Assembly (NCBI GenBank): GCA_034429195.1
Contig: DAOUGQ010000010.1
Span: forward strand, 62,001-126,000
Direction of reading: 5' to 3'
DNA: 64,000 nt
Source of the DNA: UBA4782 sp034429195
GTDB lineage: Bacteria > Chloroflexota > Anaerolineae > Anaerolineales > Anaerolineaceae
Part shown: one piece after another, positions 49,272 through 57,522 of the stretch
How positions within the stretch are numbered: position 1 is the first letter of the stretch
Layout of the letters: each line of letters starts with the position of its first letter
The notes under the pieces: model-generated
Told to the model about the DNA's origin: nothing
Seen by the model: only the letters and a program-made list of their open reading frames with translations
Databases searched by the model: none
Made by a program: the position numbers and the translations under genes

Positions 49272-50807
49272 CTAGTGGTTGCTCAAATTAAACAGATCAT
49301 GCATAAGATCTTTGTTTCGTTTATACAATTCCAGGTAGATCTGATAATACTTATTATATAAATCGTACTTCTCTGGATCGGGTTTAATCGAGCCATTGTA
49401 CTTTACCCATTTTTCAATGTCATTACAGGATGAGAACACACCAGCTCCCAGACCAGCAATGAATGCATCGCCATAAGAAGCACCAGTGATCACTGCTGGA
49501 ATGCGTTGAGGAACACCACAGATATCTGAAACCGCTTGCAGCCAGACTTTATTTTTAGTGCCACCACCAACAGCAATTACCTCATCGAGCTGGGCACCTA
49601 CGCCCTTCATCACATCCAGATTATGGCGGACGCTGAAGCTGATGCCTTCCAAGGTTGCTTTATAAAGATGTGCGCGAGTGTGTGCCAGGGTCAGTCCAAA
49701 ATAGGTGCCACGAGCACGGGGATCATTCAAGGGAGTTCGTTCACCACTGAAATATGGCAGAACGACCAGACCTTCAGAACCCGCTGGAATACTTTCTGCC
49801 TCTTTCACCAGCTCGCCGTAAGCATTTGGCCCACCATTCTGTTCAGCAGCTACCAGATCTTGAGAGATTTTATCTCTAAACCAGCGCGTAAGTGCACCAC
49901 TGGTTGCCATACCACCGATCATTCCATAAGTTCCCTTAAAAGCATAAGGCTGCCCCCATAAAGTACGCTCAGTCATATATTTATCCATAACTTCGAGCAT
50001 GATGATGGTCGAACCATACATGATCATCATTTGACGGGGTTTGACCACACCCACACTGACCGATTCGGAAACTGCATCTACAGCACCGACTACCACGGGT
50101 GTTCCTTCTGCTAATCCGGTTTGTTCTGCAGCAGTACGAGTGACATGACCAGCAATTTCGTCAGACCAACGCAGTTCGGGGAGTCTGTCAACTTCTACAA
50201 TACCTTCGCTCATTTCTTCACTCCATGCACCCTTTTTATAGTCATACATAGGCATGAAGAATGAACCAGTCATGTGGTCGATGACATATTCTCCTGTCAG
50301 GCGAGCTACAAGGTAGGTGGTGGCGGTAACGAATTTGTAAGCTTTCTTGTAAACTTCGGGCTCGTTCTTTTTTACCCACAAGATTTTTGGACCAACCATC
50401 TGGGTAGCCAGTTCCATTCCACCACGCTCGAAGATTTTATCTTTACCAAATTTTTCTTCAAGTTCGGTGATTTCGTTCATGTTCCGTGTGTCTACACCAT
50501 ACAGGATCGCCATTCGGAGCTGGTTGCAATCCTTATCCACTGGCAGACAATCGGAGCCTATTGCGCTACAGCCAACGGATATAATCTGCTTGGGATCAAT
50601 CCCTGTTTCCTTCAAGAGGTTCCTTGTAATAAAACAGAAATCACCCCACCAGTCTTTTTCGGGGTCATGTTCAGCCCAACCCTGCCGAGGAATAGATAAA
50701 GTGTGTGGATGGACCTGAGTGCATAATACATTACCACTCAGATCGGTAATGACACCCTTTGATTCGTAAGTTCCAATATCAATTCCAAGTAGATATCCTT
50801 TTTCCAT
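49272..50807 (-). CDS. FGGY-family carbohydrate kinase (xylulokinase-like), second copy
   Basis: A 511-residue sugar kinase starting at the ATG at 50807, where AGGAGA gives the ribosome site; nine extra in-frame codons upstream are unlikely to be used. It closely resembles the kinase at 36552-38081 along its full length, sharing long identical words such as WAEHDPEKDWWGD, TAAEQTGLAEGTPV and LVVLPYFSGERTP. LLGIDIGTYESKGVIT and VIAVGGGTKNKVWLQAVSD are the FGGY signatures. It is probably transcribed with or after the M29 peptidase gene on the same strand, 156 bases upstream. Two related kinases in one locus suggest different but similar substrates. Confidence 0.92.
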   Translation of the reverse strand: MEKGYLLGIDIGTYESKGVITDLSGNVLCTQVHPHTLSIPRQGWAEHDPEKDWWGDFCFITRNLLKETGIDPKQIISVGCSAIGSDCLPVDKDCNQLRMAILYGVDTRNMNEITELEEKFGKDKIFERGGMELATQMVGPKILWVKKNEPEVYKKAYKFVTATTYLVARLTGEYVIDHMTGSFFMPMYDYKKGAWSEEMSEGIVEVDRLPELRWSDEIAGHVTRTAAEQTGLAEGTPVVVGAVDAVSESVSVGVVKPRQMMIMYGSTIIMLEVMDKYMTERTLWGQPYAFKGTYGMIGGMATSGALTRWFRDKISQDLVAAEQNGGPNAYGELVKEAESIPAGSEGLVVLPYFSGERTPLNDPRARGTYFGLTLAHTRAHLYKATLEGISFSVRHNLDVMKGVGAQLDEVIAVGGGTKNKVWLQAVSDICGVPQRIPAVITGASYGDAFIAGLGAGVFSSCNDIEKWVKYNGSIKPDPEKYDLYNKYYQIYLELYKRNKDLMHDLFNLSNH

Positions 50808-50962
50808 AACGTTCTCCTGATAAATAAATTTCAAATATACCTGAAGCTTTGGCTTAAACCTTGTTTTATTACCGATTCGCGATAGATCGTTTTAATAGTT
50901 AATACAAAAGCACAATGACGCAAGTAATAATGTAAAAGCTCCAATTGAAAATAAGTTGCTTC

Positions 50963-52030
50963 CTAAATTAATATTTTGCCATTTTCAAATATGGTTTTAC
51001 CATCCAGGGTAATGCAACTATTCGTACGAGTATCTTTTACAATATCCCAATGAATTGCAGATTTATTTGTTCCGCCACATTCAGCATAGGCTCTTCCAAG
51101 AGCCATGTGGATGGTGCCACCAATCTTTTCGTCAATTAATATATCCGTCGTAAAACGGTCTACATACGGATTGACACCAAAAGCAAATTCTCCAATATTA
51201 CTGGAACCAGCATCAGATGCTAGGATTTGATGGAGAAAATCTTGATTCTTGCTTGAGGTTGCTTCTACCAGTTTACCCTCTTTCCAGGTGAGTTGAATAT
51301 CTGGTACCTGTCTTCCACCCAGCACACCAGGAAACTCAAAGGAAATTGTTCCATCTAAAGTTTCGTGAACAGGTGCTGTATAAATCTCACCATCGGGCAT
51401 ATTGATCCTGCCATCCCCTACCAACCACTTTCGACCAGCTATAGAGAATTTCAGATCAGTTCCTTTTCCAAGAACATGCATTTCACTTCCCTGTTCCAAA
51501 ATGGCAGCAAGCCTTGCCCATTCTTTTGAAATGGCAGTCCAATCCAACAGGCTGGAATTGAAGAACATTTCCGTTATGGTTTCAAGGTCGGTTTCAGCTT
51601 GTTGAGCAAATGCATCGTTGGGCACACGAACCAATGTCCAACGTGTTTTCTCCCATCGCATAGTTGAAATTTTCCCATTGGCTTTTTGACTCAATGACAG
51701 TCGTTCTGGTGAAATGTCAGCGAATTCATAAAGGTTGTGCCCCCCACGCAAACCAAAATACACATCCGCCCATTCCATACCATAGGCTTCGATTTCTGGT
51801 ACCCAGCCTATTTGTTCGGGTGTGCCATATTTCATTAAAGAATGACGCAAATATTCGGAAAGAAATTGTACCTGTACAAGTGCACCTGCTTTTACAGCTT
51901 CTTCATATACCGCCTGCACCAACGGAAAAGTTTCAATTTCTTGCATGGCGATCATAACTTTTTGCCCTGGTTTTACTTCGGCAGAATGCTTTACCATGAT
52001 CTCCCCTAATTGTTTCCAACGTTTGTCCAT
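50963..52030 (-). CDS. M29-family metallo-aminopeptidase
   Basis: A 355-residue aminopeptidase of the AmpS/PepS/aminopeptidase T family. The start at 52030 has GGAGG 5 bases upstream; a frame start four codons earlier does not. N-terminal KPGQKVMIAMQEIETFPLVQAVYEEAVKAGA is typical. The metal-binding half shows GTISFEFPGVLGGRQV, IGEFAFGVNP (glutamate ligand) and GGTIHMALGRAYAECGGTNKSAIHWDIV (histidine and aspartate ligands). It cleaves N-terminal residues from peptides in the cytoplasm. Its link to the sugar genes is not evident. Confidence 0.92.
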   Translation of the reverse strand: MDKRWKQLGEIMVKHSAEVKPGQKVMIAMQEIETFPLVQAVYEEAVKAGALVQVQFLSEYLRHSLMKYGTPEQIGWVPEIEAYGMEWADVYFGLRGGHNLYEFADISPERLSLSQKANGKISTMRWEKTRWTLVRVPNDAFAQQAETDLETITEMFFNSSLLDWTAISKEWARLAAILEQGSEMHVLGKGTDLKFSIAGRKWLVGDGRINMPDGEIYTAPVHETLDGTISFEFPGVLGGRQVPDIQLTWKEGKLVEATSSKNQDFLHQILASDAGSSNIGEFAFGVNPYVDRFTTDILIDEKIGGTIHMALGRAYAECGGTNKSAIHWDIVKDTRTNSCITLDGKTIFENGKILI

Positions 52031-52199
52031 TAAAACCTCCAATAATATTAAATTAGGGTTGTTTTCGGGCTTTTGGTGTCAGTTAACTCATTTTCACACC
52101 AGATTAAAATTATACCTCGTATATAAATCAAACTAGTAGACTATTAATGAGATGAATGTCATTATTTTATGATGGAAGAGATACCAGCAATCCAATAAC

Positions 52200-52233
52200 A
52201 AAGAGCTGCCTTAATCGAAACAGGCAGCTCTTT
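52200..52233 (-). terminator. Terminator of the lysine aminomutase operon
   Basis: AAAGAGCTGCCT (52200-52211) and AGGCAGCTCTTT (52222-52233) form a perfect stem 20 bases after the last gene's stop; on the minus strand TTTGTTATT follows. Confidence 0.85.
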
Positions 52234-52252
52234 GTATAAAAAACAACCGTTT

Positions 52253-52585
52253 TTAAGAAAAGTATTGCCGTAATTCGGGGGGGAGGTATTGCCAAAAATT
52301 GGATGGTCCTGTTAAGGCACCAATGGCTCCAAGAATCGCATTAATTGTGCAAAAAATGAAACCTATACCAGACATAATCAAACCTGCGATTGCCATTCCT
52401 TTACCGGTTGATTTCAATCCTAAAATCCCCGTAACAATTCCTGCGATACAAATGGGAAATCCACAAATCGGCAATAACCAGGCACATAGACTTAATATTC
52501 CCAAAACAAGCGAAGCTATACCTAATCCCGGTTTGTCAGATTTTACAGGTTCGGGTGCATAAGGAGAAGGAGAACCGTAATCCAT
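52253..52585 (-). CDS. DUF4190-like small membrane protein
   Basis: A 110-residue protein with a Pro-rich N-terminus (MDYGSPSPYAPEPVKSDKP) and two hydrophobic hairpin segments rich in glycine (about residues 22-55 and 63-90: GLGIASLVLGILSLCAWLLP, AIAGLIMSGIGFIFCTINAI). This matches DUF4190-type proteins, whose function is unknown. It directly abuts the aldo/keto reductase stop, with GGAGG from the end of that gene as ribosome site, so it is translated with it. Confidence 0.75.
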   Translation of the reverse strand: MDYGSPSPYAPEPVKSDKPGLGIASLVLGILSLCAWLLPICGFPICIAGIVTGILGLKSTGKGMAIAGLIMSGIGFIFCTINAILGAIGALTGPSNFWQYLPPELRQYFS

Positions 52586-53551
52586 TTATGCCTCCTTTAG
52601 CTGTGTATAAAGGATTTTCTCAATTGCATCGAGAATATTATCGGTTAGTTTATCGGTTACTTCAGCTGCACCAAGATTTTCATCCAATTGCTCGATGCGC
52701 GTTGCACCAGTAATCACACTACTGACTTCTTTCCGATGCAGGATCCAGGCAAGAGCCAATTGGGCGGTTGTTGCCCCAACTTCATTAGCAATAGCCGTCA
52801 ATTGGCGTACTTTCTCAATTCTTTCTGGTGTGATCTGATCACGTATCCAACCCATTTCAGACATCGATGCCCGGCTGCCTTCTGGAATGCCATCATTATA
52901 TTTTCCGGTCAGGATCCCATAATACAATGGGCTCCAGGTAGTAAACCCAATTCCAAATTCTCGAGCTAGTGGCAATAGCTGATTTTCGAATCGCTCGCGG
53001 TGGAACATGTTGTATTGAGGTTGTTCCATGGTTGGAGGAATCAAACCATACTGCCTGGCAATCGCAAGCGCTTGCACAATCTGAGAGGCTTCCCATTCAC
53101 TGGTACCCCAATAGAGAATTTTTCCCTGATGTACCAGGTCATCCATTGTACGCACTACTTCTTCGACAGGCGTATCGGGGTCAAAGCGATGGCAAAAATA
53201 CAGATCGACATAGTCTACCTGTAATCTTTTTAATGAAGCATGGATCGATTCGGTAATGTGCTTCCGTGATAATCCCCGCCCATTTGGTCCTGGCATAGTT
53301 GGCCAAAAAACCTTGCTTGAAATCACCAGGGCTTCGCGCGGAAGATCCTGGATGGCTTTTCCCATCACAGTTTCTGCGGCACCATTAGCGTAGGCATCTG
53401 CATTGTCGAAATAATTTACTCCCTGTTCATACGCTGCGTGAATGATTTCACTGGCACGTTTTTCATCTACCTGGTTACCAAACGTGATCCAGGCACCCAA
53501 ACCCAATTCGCTTACCTTTAATCCCGATCTTCCTAATCGTCGATAGTGCAT
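52586..53551 (-). CDS. Aldo/keto reductase (Kv-beta-like branch)
   Basis: A 321-residue NADPH-dependent TIM-barrel oxidoreductase. The catalytic tetrad is visible: Asp and Tyr in YFDNADAYANGAAE, Lys in VISSKVFW and His in DLYFCHRFDPDTP. The cofactor end has SVITGATRIEQLDENLGA. It follows kamA by 19 bases and overlaps no other gene, lying in the operon kamA-AKR-DUF4190. Substrate unknown; the branch is broad (YajO, YhdN, potassium channel beta subunits). GGAGTAAAAA precedes the ATG. Confidence 0.92.
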   Translation of the reverse strand: MHYRRLGRSGLKVSELGLGAWITFGNQVDEKRASEIIHAAYEQGVNYFDNADAYANGAAETVMGKAIQDLPREALVISSKVFWPTMPGPNGRGLSRKHITESIHASLKRLQVDYVDLYFCHRFDPDTPVEEVVRTMDDLVHQGKILYWGTSEWEASQIVQALAIARQYGLIPPTMEQPQYNMFHRERFENQLLPLAREFGIGFTTWSPLYYGILTGKYNDGIPEGSRASMSEMGWIRDQITPERIEKVRQLTAIANEVGATTAQLALAWILHRKEVSSVITGATRIEQLDENLGAAEVTDKLTDNILDAIEKILYTQLKEA

Positions 53552-53570
53552 TTTTTACTCCTTTAAAATA

Positions 53571-54902
53571 TTAATGGCCTGGTCCAATTCCTAAAGGTTT
53601 CCATTTATCTTCATCTGCGCGCAACCGGTGTACCTCACCACCCCTGTTATGTAATTCATCAAATCCTTCCGGTTTAATCGAAAAATTCACGCCATCTAAA
53701 AGGCCCAAAACACCTTCTTGACCAGGTTCTCTTCGTTTATTCTGACAATAAGTACAGGTTTCAGGGTTGTGTGTTTTATATTCCAGAGGTTCTTCATAGG
53801 TGGTTATGAAACCCTCAAAATTACGCAAGATCACTTTATGATCGGATGCACTGAGCGAATAATTTGGCATCAAGGGGATTTTCCCTCCACCACCAGGAGC
53901 ATCGACAACATAGGTTGGAATAGCAAATCCCGATGTGTGCCCGCGTAATCCTTCGATGATCTCAAGCCCTTTTGCAACTGGTGTACGGAAATGACCAGCT
54001 CCATCAACCAGGTCACATTGATACAGGTAATATGGGCGTACGCGCATTTTTACCAGATCCTGAACAAGTTTTCGCTGGATGTGAACACAATCATTGACTC
54101 CTGCCAATAAAACGGATTGATTTCCTAGCGGAATTCCAGCTCTTGATAATTTATCACAGGCGGTTGCCAGTTCTTGCGTTATTTCATTGGGATGATTGAC
54201 GTGGATGTTCATCCACAAGGGATGGTATTGTTGCAGCATATCACACAATTCATCGGTCACCCGCATGGGCATGAACACCGGTACACGGCTTCCAATCCGA
54301 ATGATCTCAACATGAGGTATTTCACGCAGTCTCTTTAATAGTTCATCCAACACGCGTGGTGCCATGGTTAAGGGATCACCGCCAGAAAGCAGCACATCAC
54401 GCACCTGAGGTGTTCGCTTGATATAGTCAATCTGCTGGTCAAAGTCTTTTCGATTGAAATTGGCAGAAGGATCACCCACAATCCGGCTACGTGTACAATA
54501 GCGACAATAAGAGGCACATTGAGTGGTTACCAGCATCAGTACGCGATCGGGGTAGCGATGAACAAGCCCGGGTACCGGAGAATGCCTGTCTTCAGCCAGG
54601 CTGTCTTCCATCATACCGGTAAATGGAACAATCTCTTCAGCTCGTGGTATGATCTGCCTTCGGATGGGATCATCTGGGTTTTCAGGATCAATTAAAGAGG
54701 CAAAGTAAGGGGTTATATCTACACGGAATAGGCCTTGTGTTGTTAAGGCTTTTTTTTCCGAATTCGTTAATGCGAAAACGGTTTCGATATCTTCTACACT
54801 GTTCAACCTGTGGCTTAGTTGCCATCGCCAATCATTCCATTGGGTTTCAGCGATATCTTTAAAAATGGGAGCACGCCTGGATGGAAAACTTATTGCAGTC
54901 AT
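53571..54902 (-). CDS. kamA: L-lysine 2,3-aminomutase (radical SAM)
   Basis: A 443-residue radical SAM, PLP-dependent mutase converting L-alpha-lysine to L-beta-lysine. Cluster cysteines are Cys129, Cys133 and Cys136 (CASYCRYC). Lysine-contacting aspartates are both present (YQCDLVDGAGHFRTPVAKG and YVVDAPGGGGKIPLMPNY), and the PLP lysine lies in GGGGK. A C-terminal CTYCQNKR pair agrees with the zinc site of LAM. The start has TTGGAG upstream. Neither the beta-lysine acetyltransferase ablB nor the lysine fermentation genes are adjacent, so use as an osmolyte precursor or in fermentation is open. First gene of an operon, divergent from lexA. Confidence 0.93.
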   Translation of the reverse strand: MTAISFPSRRAPIFKDIAETQWNDWRWQLSHRLNSVEDIETVFALTNSEKKALTTQGLFRVDITPYFASLIDPENPDDPIRRQIIPRAEEIVPFTGMMEDSLAEDRHSPVPGLVHRYPDRVLMLVTTQCASYCRYCTRSRIVGDPSANFNRKDFDQQIDYIKRTPQVRDVLLSGGDPLTMAPRVLDELLKRLREIPHVEIIRIGSRVPVFMPMRVTDELCDMLQQYHPLWMNIHVNHPNEITQELATACDKLSRAGIPLGNQSVLLAGVNDCVHIQRKLVQDLVKMRVRPYYLYQCDLVDGAGHFRTPVAKGLEIIEGLRGHTSGFAIPTYVVDAPGGGGKIPLMPNYSLSASDHKVILRNFEGFITTYEEPLEYKTHNPETCTYCQNKRREPGQEGVLGLLDGVNFSIKPEGFDELHNRGGEVHRLRADEDKWKPLGIGPGH

Positions 54903-55055
54903 ACGATCTCCAAATGTTCGTTCTTTAAAGAGTCGGTCCGATTCTCATGCTTCTGAGTGAATACGCACGAATTATTGACAATATTTTGGGGGATCATGAT
55001 CAGTGCGAAAGTTTCCTATAATGAGGCCTTGATACTTCCATATTCTCATGTTTCT

Positions 55056-55084
55056 ATTGTAATTAATTCGACAAGAATGGTCAA
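55056..55084 (-). promoter_or_regulatory. Promoter of the kamA operon
   Basis: Minus strand TTGACC (55079-55084), 17 bp, TACAAT (55056-55061), about 155 bases before the kamA start. Confidence 0.55.
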
Positions 55085-55112
55085 CTAAACCTGGATATGG
55101 CAATGTTACTAC

Positions 55113-55141
55113 TTGACACTGAACGTTTGTTCTGTTATTAT
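55113..55141 (+). promoter_or_regulatory. lexA promoter with embedded SOS box
   Basis: TTGACA (55113-55118), 17 bp, TATTAT (55136-55141). GAACGTTTGTTC (55121-55132) lies within the spacer and matches the Gram-positive-type LexA box GAAC-N4-GTTC, as expected for autorepression. Confidence 0.85.
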
Positions 55142-55184
55142 ATTCTTAGCACAAATGACCAATGATTATCGAAAGGAATGAGAA

Positions 55185-55901
55185 ATGGCCAGAAAAAGTG
55201 CAGGGATAAGCGATAGACACCGAAAGATCATGGATTTTCTCATAAAATTTCAGGAAGAAAATGGATATAGCCCTTCCATCCGTGAAATTGGTGAGTATAT
55301 AGGAGTCACTTCCACCTCTCTGGTAGATTACTATCTCCGCCAATTGGAAGAAAAGGAATATATCGAGCGCGACCAGCACATCTCTCGCAGCATTCGAATA
55401 ATCCGCCCCATGAATTCCTCCATCGGGAGCACTGTGAAACAGACCATCAATCGTGTCTCAGATGCCGTTCATGAGCTCCTGGATATTCCTGTGCTTGGTC
55501 GTGTTGTAGCTGGTGAACCTATTCCTGTACCAGGATCCGATGTTCGTTATTTTGATCCAGAAAGTAGTGTGGCTGTAGCTCGCAGTATGTTAAGCGCTCG
55601 CGAAAACATCAATGACCTGTTTGCATTGGAAGTCCAGGGAGATTCCATGATCGATGCCATGATCAATGATGGTGATATTGTGATCATGAAACCTGCCAGG
55701 GAAGCTAACAATGGCGAGATGGTTGCTGTTTGGTTAGATGATAAAGATGAGACAACCCTGAAATATTTCTATAAAGAAAGTAATCGAATCCGGCTTCAGC
55801 CTGCCAATCCAACAATGAAACCGATTTACATAAACGATCAGCGTCACTTACGCATCATGGGAAAAGTTGTTCTGGTTATTCGACAGGTTCAAAGCCAATA
55901 A
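55185..55901 (+). CDS. lexA: LexA repressor
   Basis: A 238-residue SOS repressor, longer than the E. coli protein by about 35 residues. The winged helix spans residues 5-65 (RHRKIMDFLIKFQEENGYSPSIREIGEYIGVTSTSLVDYYLRQLEEKEYI). The self-cleavage site is Ala-Gly in GRVVAGEPIPV. The catalytic serine lies in VQGDSMIDAMINDGD and the lysine in ETTLKYFYKE. The promoter carries its own operator. The extra length falls in the linker before the cleavage site and in a loop after it. Terminator at 55930. Confidence 0.96.
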   Translation: MARKSAGISDRHRKIMDFLIKFQEENGYSPSIREIGEYIGVTSTSLVDYYLRQLEEKEYIERDQHISRSIRIIRPMNSSIGSTVKQTINRVSDAVHELLDIPVLGRVVAGEPIPVPGSDVRYFDPESSVAVARSMLSARENINDLFALEVQGDSMIDAMINDGDIVIMKPAREANNGEMVAVWLDDKDETTLKYFYKESNRIRLQPANPTMKPIYINDQRHLRIMGKVVLVIRQVQSQ

Positions 55902-55929
55902 ACTGGAAATTACGCTACAAATGATTAAG

Positions 55930-55962
55930 AACAAAGAGCCTTTTCAAAGGCTCTTTGTTTCA
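55930..55962. terminator. Terminator between lexA and the branched-chain amino acid transporter operon
   Basis: AACAAAGAGCCTTT (55930-55943) and AAAGGCTCTTTGTT (55946-55959) form a long stem with T run on the lexA side and A/T symmetry that also suits the opposite strand. Confidence 0.85.
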
Positions 55963-56014
55963 TGAATAGTTGAATATTAGTAGTAAAGTAACTTATACAA
56001 CTGCAATGTTTCGC

Positions 56015-56722
56015 CTATATTCCTAAATACGCCGATTTTACTTGCGGATTCTCGGCAACGTCCTTTGCGTTCCCTGAGAGCACAACCCGTCCCGTTTCCA
56101 ATACATACGCACGGTGCGAGATAGAAAGCGCCATTAGAGCATTTTGTTCTACTAAAAGAATTGTTGTACCTTGCTTGTTAATTTCTTGAATGATGCGGAA
56201 GATTTCTTCCACCAGGATTGGGCTCAAACCCATGGAAGGTTCATCGAGCAATAGTAGAGATGGTTTGCTCATTAAGCCACGACCCGTTGCTAACATTTGC
56301 TGCTCACCACCAGAAAGTGTACCTCCTAGTTGATCGATACGCTCTTTCAAACGGGGGAAACTGGCAAATACGCGAGAGAGCGACTGTTCGATCTCATTCT
56401 TGTCCTCTCGAGTATAGGCACCCATCATCAAGTTTTCTCGAACGGTCAATGGAGCAAAAATCTTGCGCCCTTCTGGCACCTGGCTTATTCCCAATCGAAC
56501 AATCTGCTCTGCAGGAGTTGTGGTAATATCCTTTCCTTTAAATTTTACAGAACCAGTCCGTGGCTGTAATAGACCAGAAATTGTCCTTAATGTGGTTGAT
56601 TTTCCTGCACCATTTGCCCCTATCAGGGTTACAATCTCGCCTTCTTCTACCTGGAAGGAGACACCATGCAATGCATGGATGGCGCCGTAATATACATTGA
56701 GATTTTCTACTTCAAGAAACAT
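56015..56722 (-). CDS. livF: Branched-chain amino acid ABC transporter ATPase, LivF type
   Basis: A 235-residue ATPase. Walker A GANGAGKST, signature LSGGEQQMLATGRGLMSKPSLLLLDEPSMGLSP and H-loop-type region ILLVEQNALMALSISHRAYVLETGRV are clear. The gene starts inside the end of the LivG gene (11-base overlap). With LivG it drives import through LivH/LivM. The substrate class (branched-chain amino acids, or another amide such as urea) is inferred from family and is not certain. Confidence 0.93.
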   Translation of the reverse strand: MFLEVENLNVYYGAIHALHGVSFQVEEGEIVTLIGANGAGKSTTLRTISGLLQPRTGSVKFKGKDITTTPAEQIVRLGISQVPEGRKIFAPLTVRENLMMGAYTREDKNEIEQSLSRVFASFPRLKERIDQLGGTLSGGEQQMLATGRGLMSKPSLLLLDEPSMGLSPILVEEIFRIIQEINKQGTTILLVEQNALMALSISHRAYVLETGRVVLSGNAKDVAENPQVKSAYLGI

Positions 56723-57509
56723 TGGCGGCTCCTTTTCCCAGATAAGCTTCGACTACACGCGGGTTATCTTGTATTTCTTTTGGGGTGCCTCTGGCAATCA
56801 CTTCTCCAAAATCCATTACTGAAATGTGTTGGCAAATACCCATCACCACACGCATTTGATGCTCAATAAGCAGGATTGTCAGGTCAAAACGATCATGGAT
56901 GAAATGGATCAGATCCATTAAGTTTATGATTTCACGTGGGTTCATACCTGCAGCCGGCTCATCGAGCAGCAATACATGCGGATTGCATGCTAAAGCACGT
57001 GCGATTTCAACCCGGCGTTGCTCACCGTAAGGCAGATTCTTTGCCAGTTCGTCCTGGATCCCTTCCAATTGGAATATTCCCAGGAATTCTCGCGCTCGAT
57101 CAACCAGAGCTTTCTCCTCTTTGTTGTATCTGGCAGTGCGGAAAATGCTATCAGCAAAACTGTACCCAATATGTGCATGATATGCTATACGCACATTATC
57201 CAGGACTGTCAGGTTGGGAAACAGACGGATATTTTGAAATGTACGTGCGATACCCATTTGCGTGATCTCAAAAGGTTCTAAACCAACAATATTTTCATTA
57301 TTCAACCTGACTTGACCTTCGGTAGGCACATATAAACCGGTGATCAGGTTAAATACGGTGGTTTTTCCAGCACCATTAGGGCCAATAAGTCCAGCCAGAT
57401 CACCTTTGTTCAAAGTCAAGTCAAATGACTTTACCGCACAAAGACCGCCAAAATATTTTGTCAGTTTCTCAATTTGAAGTATAGCGGAGGTATTATTATT
57501 TTTTTCCAT
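56712..57509 (-). CDS. livG: Branched-chain amino acid ABC transporter ATPase, LivG type
   Basis: A 265-residue ATPase from the ATG at 57509, chosen because GGAGG stands 5 bases before it. Walker A GPNGAGKTT, the LivG-type signature NLPYGEQRRVEIARALACNPHVLLLDEPAAGMNP and IEHQMRVVMGICQHISVMDFGEVIARGTP are present. The gene lies 13 bases after livM and overlaps livF. Confidence 0.94.
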   Translation of the reverse strand: MEKNNNTSAILQIEKLTKYFGGLCAVKSFDLTLNKGDLAGLIGPNGAGKTTVFNLITGLYVPTEGQVRLNNENIVGLEPFEITQMGIARTFQNIRLFPNLTVLDNVRIAYHAHIGYSFADSIFRTARYNKEEKALVDRAREFLGIFQLEGIQDELAKNLPYGEQRRVEIARALACNPHVLLLDEPAAGMNPREIINLMDLIHFIHDRFDLTILLIEHQMRVVMGICQHISVMDFGEVIARGTPKEIQDNPRVVEAYLGKGAANVS

Positions 57510-57522
57510 GGTTTCCTCCACC

